A DNA stretch of 19,407 nt, from NCBI GenBank assembly GCA_025349905.2, contig MU624874.1:1-19407 (forward strand), written 5' to 3'. Source of the stretch: Blastocladiella britannica (Eukaryota > Blastocladiomycota > Blastocladiomycetes > Blastocladiales > Blastocladiaceae). Below are positions 11,001 to 19,260 of this stretch, in pieces (the stretch's first letter is position 1; every line of letters begins with the position of its first letter). The translations under genes were made by a program, and so were the position numbers. A model generated the notes under the pieces. It was not told the origin of the DNA and did not search any database. It saw nothing but the letters and a program-made list of their open reading frames with translations.

Positions 11001-13650
11001 TTTGCTCTTTGAATGTACCCAGTGCCCGCTAGCCACCTACGCATCGTGCGGACTGTACCAGGCGCTTGCTCAGAACGCATACTTGATGGTGGTTCCTGTG
11101 ACTCCCAATCCGATCGCTGACCCTACTCCCATCTTGCGCCCTGACATGGCAGCCGGGTTATTGTCCGCTGCAGTTGCTGCAGCTGCTGCCGTGGGCAAAC
11201 CAGCGTCGCCACCATTTGCGTCGTCATCAGCTCCACCACCAGGGACTGCAGCTGCGGCGGCCGGGAGTGTACCTATTCTCTATGGTAGCAGTGGTGGCGG
11301 ACGGACTCCAAGCGGCGGCAATGGCAGCAGTGCCTCTGCTCGCCGACGTCTGGTCTCCCCCGCATTTTCGGCGCTGGGCCTCGCATCGCTCAACAACTCG
11401 GCCAGCTCGAGCATGTCGTCGCTGTCCATGATCGCTCCTCCTCCTCCTCCTCCTCAGGATCCTTCAGCGGCCGCGGGCTCTGGCCTCGTTAGAAGCTGGA
11501 TGCACGATTCTTCACACTACTTGGCGTCCCCGCCGCTCGCCGACTCCGGCGACCCGGACTTGGCGCAGCTGCGGTCGCGCGAGCGCGCACTAATGTTGGC
11601 CATCAACCTGATACAGCAGCGCGTGCAGCGGCGGGTGGTGCAAGCGCAACAGCAACAGCAGCAACTGGGACTGGACGATGCCGGGTACAGCCGAGACGAG
11701 ACCGATGACGAGATTGATTCCGATGGCAACGGCCAAGACGACAGCGACCACGACAGCGGCAGTGGCATGAATGGTGGGAACGCGCTCAAGGCCGTGTCGT
11801 CAGCGGTTCGCGGCGCCGCTCGCCGCGGTCGCACTCGCGACCTGGCGCGGCCCGTCGATATTCTCACCGACTCGGACCGTGACTCGGACGATGACCGCCC
11901 GTTCCGCGTCCAGGTGCGGCCCATGAAGCTCGTGGCGTCGGCCGCGCTCCCGAGTTTGGGCACCCGTTCTCAGCCAAGGGCTGCTGCTGCTGCCGCTCCC
12001 CCAGTCGTGTTCTCTCAAGCAAGTCGAACCGGATTTGCTGGAAAGCGCGCTTGGTTGTTGCAGCGAACGACCGGATCCGTGGCTCCACTCGTTCCTGCCG
12101 ATGCTGCTACTTCGACCGTCACTGATCCAAGCAACAAATCGAACGCCGTCGATCAAGAAGACGCAATGGCGGTCGATTCACCCACTACAGTGATTGCGAC
12201 GACCGTCGCAACGGAGTCAGTAGCGCCGGCGTCCCCAGCTCCAAGCGGCGGCGGGACCGAGACGGATATCGACGTGGTCGGGTTTTCGCGCGCGGGGTCC
12301 GAGGAGGACGCCATGGACGTAGATCATGCCCCTCCACTCCGCATTCCTTTCACCAACCTCTCCCTGGAGCATGATGTGCCGAGCAAGCCTGGTCCGTAAC
12401 TTTTTTTACTTTTCCAGAGCGTGGCATTCATTGTATTGACATTGGAAATAGATCTCCGCCTGGCCCCATCGCCAGCGCTACCCGGGCCCAAGTCGGCACC
12501 ACTGATGCGCACCGAGGAGCGGCCGCGTACCGTGTCGTCGCGGAGCGTGCCGGACGTGCAGACTGCGAGCAATCCGCTGGCGCCGCGCCGCAGCGAGCTA
12601 GTTTCTGCCCCTGCTGCCAATGTTACATCCACTACAACAACACCAGCGACAGCGATGGAGATTGAAGAGGGCGAAGTGTCGTCGCCACCCGCCACGGTAG
12701 CATCGCCGCCGGTGATTGCCGCGGCCCCTATGCGCCACGGTCTACCCCCGATTCCGCGGCTTGGCGTGGGCACCGGCGGATCGGGTTCGAGTGGAAGCAG
12801 TAGCGGTGCAGGCACGGGAGCAGTCCTTCATCGTGCAGGCAGTACCTCCCCGCCAGTGCTGCCCAGCCGTCCCGACTCGCGCCACGTGTACCGGTCGTCG
12901 CCGCCCAGCGGCCCCACATCCACCTCCGCACTTGTGTCACCGCTCATTCCGCGCCGCGCGTCCGGTAACCTGCCTCTGGTCGTTGGGACCGGAACGCTCG
13001 CGTCGTTCGCGGCGGTGGCAGTCAGCGAATATGCTCCGAGCAGTGGTAACAGCGGCAGCCAGACCCGCGGCGGCCCGTCGCCCGTGGTCGGGTCGGGCCG
13101 GTCTAGTTTGCCGCCAACGCCGCCGCCGCTGCCGCAGCAGCTGGGGGTGTTGCTCCCACTGCCGCCGGCCACGTCCACGCGCGCCCTCGGGAGCGCCGCT
13201 TCAGCGACGGCGACGGTATCAGTGGTGACGACTGCAACAGCGATGTCGGGTGGCGGTGACGACAACGTGAATGCCCTTTCGGCCCAGGCAGTCGTAGCCA
13301 CCGTCATTGCACCTCCTGTCGTCGCCAACTCAGACGCCGCCACGTCAGTACCTACACCTCAGGCGGGACCTGCTGCAACATCGACTCCAGTTCCCGATCC
13401 GACGCAAGCAGGACTGGACGCAACTTCACAACAACCGCAACCATCACAACCGCCACCTGCTGCGCCCAAGCGCTTGTCGCTGGCCGATTACAAGAACCGC
13501 GCCAAGCGTGCTGCTGTTCCCGCAACTGCCGCCAGTGGCGGTGGTGGTGCGGCGCCTTCCGCGTTTGTTCCACTGATCCCACCGACGTTGACGTCCAATA
13601 CGCAACCTCCGATCGCAGAGAAGCGTGAGGAGGGCGAGGAGCGAGGATGA
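8063..13650 (+). CDS. SET3: PHD finger plus degenerate SET domain protein, Set3/MLL5 family
   Basis: Four exons, 8063-8617, 8688-10479, 10538-12391 and 12452-13650, join in phase to give 1799 residues. Known Set3 is a scaffold of the Set3C histone deacetylase complex and reads H3K4 methylation through its PHD finger. Seen here: a His-rich and Pro-rich N-terminus (residues 1-80), a basic and acidic stretch near 150-185, then a C4HC3 PHD finger at about 256-302 (C258, C260, C272, C275, H280, C283, C297, C300) with the aromatic WQH. Long Ala/Gly/Ser linkers follow. The SET domain is at about 785-945. Where active enzymes have RFxNHSCxPN this protein has [10 protein letters not shown], and the GEEL.xDY motif is replaced by [11 protein letters not shown], so methyltransferase activity is unlikely, as in yeast Set3 and MLL5. 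A C-terminal [11 protein letters not shown] motif (about 1743-1753) matches the SLLEYRKR-type motif of MLL5/SETD5 and argues that the last exon belongs here. The 12392-12451 junction is the weakest point. Confidence 0.9.
8539..8577 (+). repeat. Ala-coding GCN microsatellite in SET3
   Basis: Imperfect run of GCC, GCT and GCA codons interrupted by TCT codons, encoding an alanine/serine tract in exon 1 of SET3. Confidence 0.7.
8618..8687 (+). other. SET3 intron 1, 70 nt
   Basis: Donor GTACGA after GCCAAG, a CTGAC branch-type motif at about 8659, and acceptor ACACACAG. Phase 0. The unspliced frame stops at 8641-8643. Confidence 0.85.
9149..9195 (+). repeat. Gly-coding GGT/GGC tract in SET3
   Basis: GGT and GGC repeats broken by single Asn codons encode a glycine-rich linker after the PHD finger. 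Confidence 0.7.
10480..10537 (+). other. SET3 intron 2, 58 nt
   Basis: Donor GTTCGT and acceptor AAACAG, phase 1. It links the PHD/linker exon to the SET exon (…GNA then DKVFTIRAQ). An alternative in-phase acceptor ends at 10531, which would add two residues. Confidence 0.75.
11435..11455 (+). repeat. (CTC)7 microsatellite in SET3
   Basis: Seven perfect CTC/CCT triplets encode a polyproline run downstream of the SET domain. Prone to length variation. Confidence 0.8.
12392..12451 (+). other. SET3 intron 3, 60 nt (boundaries tentative)
   Basis: Donor GTCCGT, acceptor AAATAG, and a TTGAC branch-type motif about 13 nt before the acceptor. This choice keeps the frame and gives a normal intron size. 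It removes the in-frame TAA at 12397. A rival, GTAACT at 12396 with acceptor CCAGAG ending at 12419, also keeps the frame but would be only 24 nt. Confidence 0.6.
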
Positions 13651-13652
13651 TA

Positions 13653-13658
13653 TTTATT
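13653..13658 (-). terminator. AATAAA poly(A) signal, probably for the DUF4604 gene
   Basis: The minus strand reads AATAAA 22 nt past the DUF4604 stop codon and 2 bp short of the SET3 stop codon on the other strand. Cleavage 10-30 nt downstream would fall inside the SET3 coding end. Confidence 0.55.
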
Positions 13659-13679
13659 GGATCGGATGCATTCTTACTT

Positions 13680-14309
13680 TTAATCAAACGAAAGCAAGTG
13701 AGCGACCTTTTTCTTGCGCTTCTTGGGTGCGCTGGTACTGCTCGAGGTGCTCGTGGTTGTCGTTGATGGTGGTACCGAGGATGTTTTCTTTTGGTACAAG
13801 GGCTTCCCCGTGTCCGGATCCACAGCCGGTCCTCGGCAAAAAGCAGTCTCTTCCGCCGTATTGGCACCTTCACCAGCAGTAGCACCCGGCTCCGGCACCA
13901 CCGCGCTCAGATCGGCGTTTGGGTGCATGATCCGCAGCTTGGTTCGGTCCGCGTCCGATAACTGATGGCGCAAATCAGCAAATTGGTCATCGTCGGCCAC
14001 GATAAGCGGACCATCGTCCTCGGCGTCGGGGTTTGCACCGTTAATCGGGGCGGTGGCCCGTACTCGCCGTTCCTCGGTTGCCAGGCCCGCTTCGGCCTTG
14101 AACGCGTGCAGGAACTTGGGCGTCGGCATCGCGTAGGTCAGGCCCTGGCGCATCTGGTACGAGCCCATCTTGCGCTGCGGTGGTGATGGCGACTGGGATG
14201 TTTCTGTTGGTGGTGGACGGTCGTGGGCGGCGGTGGGGCGATCGCGGGCATTGTCGTGAGAAGTAGCCCCAGGGGGTGAGCGGGAGCGGGTACGACGGCG
14301 GCGGTCCAT
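13680..14309 (-). CDS. DUF4604 (KIAA1143-like) protein
   Basis: Intronless, 209 residues. Residues 53-75 (RQGLTYAMPTPKFLHAFKAEAG) match the N-terminal signature of the DUF4604 family, whose human member KIAA1143 starts with a 'SY.rP..P.FL..FK...G' block. A DDGPLIV segment (about 99-104) fits the next conserved block. The protein ends in a basic KKRKKK run (196-201) and HLLSFD, as family members end near 'SLLSFD'. The middle and C-terminus are Ser/Thr/Pro-rich and look disordered. The first 45 residues are Arg/Ser/Pro-rich (RRRRTRSRSPP); a start at Met48 would skip this tail. The family has no established biochemical role; the basic stretch suggests, but does not prove, nuclear location. It is convergent with SET3 and divergent from SRPRB. 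Confidence 0.85.
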   Translation of the reverse strand: MDRRRRTRSRSPPGATSHDNARDRPTAAHDRPPPTETSQSPSPPQRKMGSYQMRQGLTYAMPTPKFLHAFKAEAGLATEERRVRATAPINGANPDAEDDGPLIVADDDQFADLRHQLSDADRTKLRIMHPNADLSAVVPEPGATAGEGANTAEETAFCRGPAVDPDTGKPLYQKKTSSVPPSTTTTSTSSSTSAPKKRKKKVAHLLSFD

Positions 14310-14426
14310 TTTTTAGAGGGGTACGAGGTACGAGGTGCGGGAATGGTCACGGACGCGTTGAATTGAAAAGACGCGTTTCCCTTCACGACGACAACGACGC
14401 CCAAAAGGAAAAAAAAACAGAGAAAA
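14310..14426. promoter_or_regulatory. 117-bp divergent promoter with two ACGCGT boxes
   Basis: Lies between the start codons of the DUF4604 gene (minus) and SRPRB (plus). It contains ACGCGT at 14353-14358 and 14371-14376, the sequence bound by fungal MBF-type factors in G1/S genes, plus a short direct repeat of GGTACGA near 14321-14336. The SRPRB start follows an A-rich leader. Regulation by MBF is inference. Confidence 0.5.
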
Positions 14427-15302
14427 ATGGAATTGGCAACCGTCGTCGCCCTCGCCATCGCCGTGGCCGCGATCGTGGCGCTGGTCATGGTCCTCACTGG
14501 CCGCTCGCCCGCCACCCTCCTCCCATTGTCGTCAGCATCGTCGTCAGCCAAATCCCGAACCCTGGGCAAAGACGTGGTCCTGGTCGGCGCGCCCAACGCG
14601 GGAAAGTCAGCGCTGCTGCACCGTCTCGCCACCTCCACCTACCCGACCCGGCCCACCGCTCCGTCTCTGGTCGAGAACCGCGCGCTGGTGAAGCTGGATG
14701 ATGAAGATGATCAAGTGACCATAATCGACTGTCCCGGCCACGCGCGACTGCTGGCTGTCACTGCCGCCAATTTGGCCCTGGATGCGTCAACGGGCTTGCC
14801 GCTGCCCGGCGCCACGGCTCCGCGACTGATACTGGTGGTGGTCGATGCCACTATGGTGGTGCACGCGGCCGCGGTCCGGCGGGACGCCGCGGAGCGGCTG
14901 GCGATGGCCCTGGACTCGGTGGACCCGGCGCTCCTATTGCCATCGGCATCGTCGGTTGAGGCGACTGCAGGGGACCGGATCCGCATTGTCGCCACCAAGG
15001 CCGATGACCCACTTGCCGCGTCGCCCGTGCAGATCCGGACGGCATTGCAGGACGAGTTGCACGCCCTTCGCGTCGCGCGCGCGTCCAGCGTCTCGGCGCT
15101 CAACACCCGTGCCAACAACGCTGACGACAATGAGGACGATGGACGACGCCGCCGTAACCAGCACCGCCACGGTACCCCACAGTCAGTCCCACGCATCTCA
15201 CTCGCCGACCTCGGGATCGCCGACATTGTTGTCGTGTCGGCAAAGTCCAACGAGGGTACTGACAACCTTCGCCAAGTGCTCTCTGACCTTCTCGCGGCCT
15301 AA
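14427..15302 (+). CDS. SRPRB: Signal recognition particle receptor subunit beta (GTPase)
   Basis: Membrane-anchored small GTPase of the ER that holds the SRP receptor alpha subunit and helps dock ribosome-nascent chain complexes at the translocon. Intronless, 291 residues. A single N-terminal transmembrane segment spans about residues 4-24. The GTPase follows: G1 GAPNAGKS (54-61), G3 DCPGH (101-105), G4 TKAD (190-193, Thr in place of the usual Asn) and G5 SAK (271-273). The DELHALRVARASSVSAL segment (209-225) is close to the family's 'ELN.LR..R' helix, which distinguishes SRPRB from Arf and Sar1. A low-complexity Asp/Arg/His insert lies at about 230-250. The start is the first ATG, after an A-rich leader. 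Length is close to the usual 240-280. Confidence 0.93.
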   Translation: MELATVVALAIAVAAIVALVMVLTGRSPATLLPLSSASSSAKSRTLGKDVVLVGAPNAGKSALLHRLATSTYPTRPTAPSLVENRALVKLDDEDDQVTIIDCPGHARLLAVTAANLALDASTGLPLPGATAPRLILVVVDATMVVHAAAVRRDAAERLAMALDSVDPALLLPSASSVEATAGDRIRIVATKADDPLAASPVQIRTALQDELHALRVARASSVSALNTRANNADDNEDDGRRRRNQHRHGTPQSVPRISLADLGIADIVVVSAKSNEGTDNLRQVLSDLLAA

Positions 15303-15308
15303 AATAAA
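15303..15308 (+). terminator. AATAAA directly after the SRPRB stop
   Basis: AATAAA starts at the first base after the TAA stop codon, consistent with a very short 3' UTR in this compact region. The rest of the 79-bp gap to the NDUFS1 stop shows nothing else distinctive. Confidence 0.5.
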
Positions 15309-15381
15309 GGGTTGCATGAGGTCGCCCTCGATCGTATATATCCGGTGGTAGGGAAGGGAAATATAATGAAAAAATAACAAG

Positions 15382-17729
15382 TTACTGCTGCTGCTTCTTG
15401 GTAAACTGGGCCGAGCATTTTGCCATGGTCGATGACGCGCGCGAGATCGGGTCCGTCAGGTAAAAGTCGTCAATGATAAGCGGCAACACCTTGGTCGACG
15501 GCCGCGGGGCAGAAGACGAATAAGAAGACGAAGCCGCAAACGCCGCCGCCAGAGGGACAGCGGCCGCTGGCTCGCGCTTAAAGTACGACGTCAGCGTCGG
15601 CGACACCTCGGCCATGCGGTCGCGGACCGCGTCCAGGTCGTCGTACGCCAGCGGAGTCCCCGCCACCTCCGAAAGGGCCCGAATGATTTGCCAGTCGTCG
15701 CGTGCGGCACCTGGAGCCGACACCGCCGCGGTGGTGTGCTGAGCCCGGCCCTCAGTGTTGACGTAGGTGGCGTTCTTCTCAGTGTACGCGGCACCGGGCA
15801 AAATCACGTTGGCAAGGGCCGCTCCCGCGTCGCCGTGGTGGCCCTGGTACACCACAAATGCGTCGGTGGCCACTTCGGCCGCCGGCAGGTTGTCGGCGTT
15901 GAGCAGGTACACAAACTTGGCTGACTTGACGGTCGCCGCATCGTGGCCCGTGTACCCGGCATCGAGCGCCGCCACGTGCGACGCCGCACGGTGCAGGATC
16001 GCCACGCCGTTCCACTCGGGTTGCACCAGCGCCGGCAGCTGCGTCTGCACCAGCTGCTGCACCGCCGACAGCACGTACGCCTGGTCCGCGTGGCCAAACA
16101 CGCCCGACCCGACCACAATCATCGGCTTCTTGGCCGCCGCCAGCGTCTTGGCGAACGGGTGCGACCCGTCCACGATCTTGGCCAGGTCCGCCGCCGACGC
16201 GCCAATGTGGTCCACCTCGTAATTGAGCTCGGGGAGCGTGCCCACGACCGCAATGTCGGAACCGGCAAGGTACCCCTTGCGCAGGCGCGTGTTGATGATG
16301 GGCGCCTCGTGGCGCGGGTTGGTGCCAATCAACAGTACCGCGTCGGCCTCCTCGACGCGGCCAATGGCGGTGTTGAACAGGTACGTAGAGCGCACGTCCG
16401 CGACCGCCGGCAGCGGCGCATCGACCGTCAGGTCGTCTGCGCCCATGCGGTGGAACCAGTCCCGGAGGGCCACCAGCGACTCGGCGTCGGCCAGATCGCC
16501 CGCGACCGCCACCATCTGCGCGGGAGACGCGTTGCGGGCCGCATCGGCCACCGCCGCCAGCGCCTCCTCCCAAGTGGCGGGCACAAACGTGTCGCCGCGG
16601 CGGATCATGGGCGTGGTCAGGCGCTGGCGCTTGAGGCCATCGCACGCAAACCGGGTCTTGTCAGAGATCCACTCCTCGTTGATGTCGTCGTTCTCGCGCG
16701 GCAGCACCCGCAGCACCTCGAGCCCGCGCGAGTCGACGCGGATGTTGGACCCGACCGCGTCCAGGACGTCGATCGACTCGGTCTTGCGCAGCTCCCACGG
16801 GCGCGCCTTGAACTCGTACGGCTTGGACGTGAGCGCGCCCACAGGGCACAGGTCCACCAAGTTGCCCGACATTTCCGACGCCAACGCCTTCTCCACGTAG
16901 GTCCCAATCTGGGTGTCGTTGCCGCGGCCAGTGGTGCCCAAGTCGGTGGCACCAGCGACCTCGTTCGCGAACCGCACGCAGCGCGTGCACTGAATGCAAC
17001 GGGTCATGGTGGTCTTGACTAGCGGGCCCAGGTTCTTGTCCTCGACCGCGCGCTTGCCGACGGGCTCCGCAAACCGCGACCGGTCGCCGCCGTACCGCAC
17101 CGACTGGTCTTGCAAGTCGCACTCGCCGCCCTGGTCGCAGATCGGGCAGTCGAGCGGGTGGTTGGCCAGCAAAAACTCCATCACGCCCTCGCGCGCCTTC
17201 TTGACCACGGGCGTGTTGGTCTTGACAATCATGCCCGGCATCACCGGCATCGCGCACGACGCCTGCGGCTTGGGGCTTTTTTCAATCTCCACCAGGCACA
17301 TCCGGCAGTTGCCGGCAATCGCCAGTCGGTCGTGGTAGCAGAACCGCGGAATGTCCACGCCCGCCTGTTCGCACGCCTGGATCAGTGCCGAGCCTTGCTC
17401 CACCCGCACCGACTTGCCGTCAATGGTGATGTCGACCAGCGCACGGCGAGGGGTGGTGGTCGAGAACGAGGCGCGGGCCGCGGTCAGGCGCGTTACTGCG
17501 AGCAGTATCAAATTACGTACAAAGGAATAGATTATAGGGTCGTCCGAGGGCAGGTCATATACGGTAATAAATATTGGTGAGTAAAATAATTCGAATATCA
17601 ACAAAATTCCGTTTCCTCCGTTCCACTGGGCGGCGTATCGAGCGCGGCCAACCGTGGGCGGGGTACGGAATCGGTTACGAAAAACATCTCGGCCGTACCA
17701 GCGAGCGAGCGAGTGAATGACCGCAGCAT
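15382..17729 (-). CDS. NDUFS1: NADH-ubiquinone oxidoreductase 75-kDa subunit (complex I)
   Basis: Largest iron-sulfur subunit of mitochondrial complex I, in the NADH-oxidising arm facing the matrix. Two exons, 17729-17699 and 17495-15382, give 714 residues, close to the usual 700-745. Residues 1 to about 25 form a Ser/Arg-rich mitochondrial presequence (MLRSFTRSLA, spliced to VTRLTAARASFSTTT). Cluster ligands are all present: N1b C63, C74, C77, C91; N5 H123, C127, C130, C136; N4 C177, C180, C183, C227. Family blocks such as NHPLDCPICDQGGECDLQD and INEEWISDKTRFA, and the end motif SRASSTMAKC, are near-identical to mammalian and fungal homologues. The molybdopterin-oxidoreductase-like half (from about 230) is complete. 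The start was chosen because it gives a proper presequence. The reading frame of exon 2 stays open upstream to 17787, but that text is not protein-like. Confidence 0.97.
17496..17698 (-). other. NDUFS1 intron, 203 nt
   Basis: Donor GTACGG and acceptor CTCGCAG, phase 1. It is the longest intron here and splits the presequence after residue 10. Its 5' half is GC-rich like coding DNA and its 3' half is AT-rich. It may hide a second small exon, or promoter elements for a gene whose upstream gap is only 47 bp; I cannot tell which. Confidence 0.75.
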
Positions 17730-17776
17730 AGTATATTTTTGTTGTAGACCCAAGTAAAAGAGAGGGCGACTTATCA
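17730..17776 (-). promoter_or_regulatory. 47-bp gap between HEN1 stop and NDUFS1 start
   Basis: Tandem genes on the minus strand. The HEN1 3' UTR and the NDUFS1 5' UTR and promoter must share this space or run into neighbouring coding sequence. The gap includes an AAAAATATACTATG-type stretch just before the NDUFS1 ATG, with a TATA-like core that lies too close to the start codon to be a classical TATA box. Confidence 0.4.
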
Positions 17777-19260
17777 TCAAACATCAACCTTTCGACTTGC
17801 CGGCGACTCGTCGTCGGACATAGCCGTGAATTCCCCTTCCTCTAATGGGTACATGTCCCCTTGGTCCCATGGCTCGTTCTCCTCATTGTCCCACATTTCC
17901 TGCTGCTGGTACTTTGCCTCGCGTTCCGCTTCCTCGCGCTCAAACGCCAACTTCCACTCTGCCCACAGATCAGGCAAGAGTTGCACGTATCCTCCTTGCG
18001 CGTACCCCCACTCCACGCGCCACAGACACAGGGGATCGGCCATGTCTGCCTCTACCAGCTCCACCACCAATCCCATCCTGGCTGCCGCCAGCGACCCAAG
18101 AAACTGGGCGAAGAGAGGTAATGTCCGGAATGCGCAGCGCACCAGTGGAAGGCGCCAGAGATCTGCAACGGATATTGCGTGAGTCGCCTCATCCTGCTGC
18201 TGCTCAAGAGGAAGAACCGCATGTGCCCTTGCTAGTGCACGCGCAACCGCTTCGATCAGGTCCTGTTGCAGGCTTCCCTGGTCCTCTTGCGAATCAATGT
18301 TCGATGATTGGGACGAGGGACCAAAAAGAGGGAGCAAGTCGGGGCCCTTGTGCCACGGGTACTCGACGCGGCGCACAAATGTCCACGGGCTGTCCTGGGT
18401 GCGTTGATGTTGCAACAGAGGTGGTGGCGGTGTCAGCTCGGCGACCGGCCACTTGTTGGCGAGCTCTGCCGTTGCGCCGGGCCGCATAAAGACGGCAAAC
18501 TGGGTTGCGGGTCCCGTGTCGTCGTGCTCGCGGCGATCGCAGCACGGATAGGTGCCGCACCCGGTCAACGTGTACGTGTACCCGTAATCCGCGGCAGCCT
18601 TGTCGCACCATGCCTTGAATTCGTCTCGCGTCCACTCGAACCGGTGGTCGGCGTCGCGCACCTTGCGCGGGTTGGGGAAATGAACGTTGAATTCTCGGTT
18701 CTGGGTTAATCGGGTCACAATCGGGGACCAACGACCATAGCAAAGAAATTGACACGTACTGGCGTCGAGACGACCACGATTTTGGGCCGATAAAAGTCAA
18801 AGAGCGCGCGTGGAAGGGCGGCAAGTGGGCCAGGGTCTAAATGCTCAATGACCTCGCTCAGAACCACGACATCGATGCCCTCGAGCCGCGCGTCACGGCC
18901 GACGATCGACCCGCAAAACAAGTCCACGATAAACGGCCGCTCGCGTAGCTGATGCAGGTCGGCCTCAGTTGGCTCCACGGCGGCGGCCGCCAGCATGTCC
19001 GGGTCCAAATCCACGCAAGAGATGTGCGCATAGTCGCACGAATTGGCCAGGACCGATGCAAGGCCGCACGTGTTGCATCCGAGGTCGGCCACCTTTGTTG
19101 TTTTATCCAGTTTGTGTCGGTCCAGCATTCTGTGAAGAAAAAAAAAACGAAAACGGACCCAATCGATTAAGGCCGAGTGCTCGCGCAGAACCGAGAGCAC
19201 GACCGTGCGCCGTTGTTCCCAGAGTCGCGGCCAGAACTGGCTTTCAAGGCTCGCTTCCAT
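17777..19260 (-). CDS. HEN1: HEN1-type small RNA 2'-O-methyltransferase
   Basis: Adds a 2'-O-methyl group to the 3' end of small RNAs, protecting them from uridylation and trimming. Exons 19260-18760 and 18700-17777, spliced in phase 0 (59-nt intron, donor GTACGT, acceptor AACCCAG), give 474 residues. The splice rebuilds the signature STP|NREFNVHFPN. Seen: SAM motif I VADLGCN (57-63), the acidic DLDPD (84-88), metal ligands E136, E139, H140 (EVIEH) and H186 (DADHRFEWTRDEF), and the SVADLWR block typical of the family's C-terminal part. The C-terminus is a Glu-rich tail. Motif I is unusual, with GCNTC where GCG is normal. A further stretch, 19158-19093 (66 nt, donor GTCCGT, acceptor AAAG), could be an in-frame intron. 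Removing it would give 452 residues and better spacing between the QRR block and motif I, but its acceptor is weak. Family identity is firm; the exact N-terminus is not. Confidence 0.92.
18701..18759 (-). other. HEN1 intron, 59 nt
   Basis: Donor GTACGT and acceptor AACCCAG, phase 0, with an ATTAAC branch-like motif close to the acceptor. It precisely restores the STPNREFN signature shared by HEN1 proteins. Confidence 0.93.

Noticed and set aside
12324..12815. Minus-strand open frame of 163 codons
   Set aside because: Antisense shadow of SET3 low-complexity coding sequence.
8100..13600. GC-rich trinucleotide runs as a possible tandem-repeat element
   Set aside because: They keep codon phase and encode Ala, Gly, Pro, Ser and Gln tracts of SET3, so they are low-complexity coding sequence.
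15943..17022. Long open frame (about 359 codons) on the plus strand
   Set aside because: It lies wholly antisense to the unmistakable NDUFS1 exon and its translation is Arg/Val/His-rich with no recognisable domain. GC-rich coding DNA yields many such open antisense frames.
17730..17787. Upstream ATG at 17787 as the NDUFS1 start, reading through without an intron
   Set aside because: It would begin inside the last codons of HEN1, lacks a mitochondrial presequence and adds AT-rich, non-conserved text. The ATG at 17729 with one splice gives a normal presequence.
19130..19158. A 29-nt intron (GTCCGT to CTTCACAG) in HEN1
   Set aside because: It looks like a perfect small intron but removal shifts the frame into a stop within about ten codons and destroys the methyltransferase.
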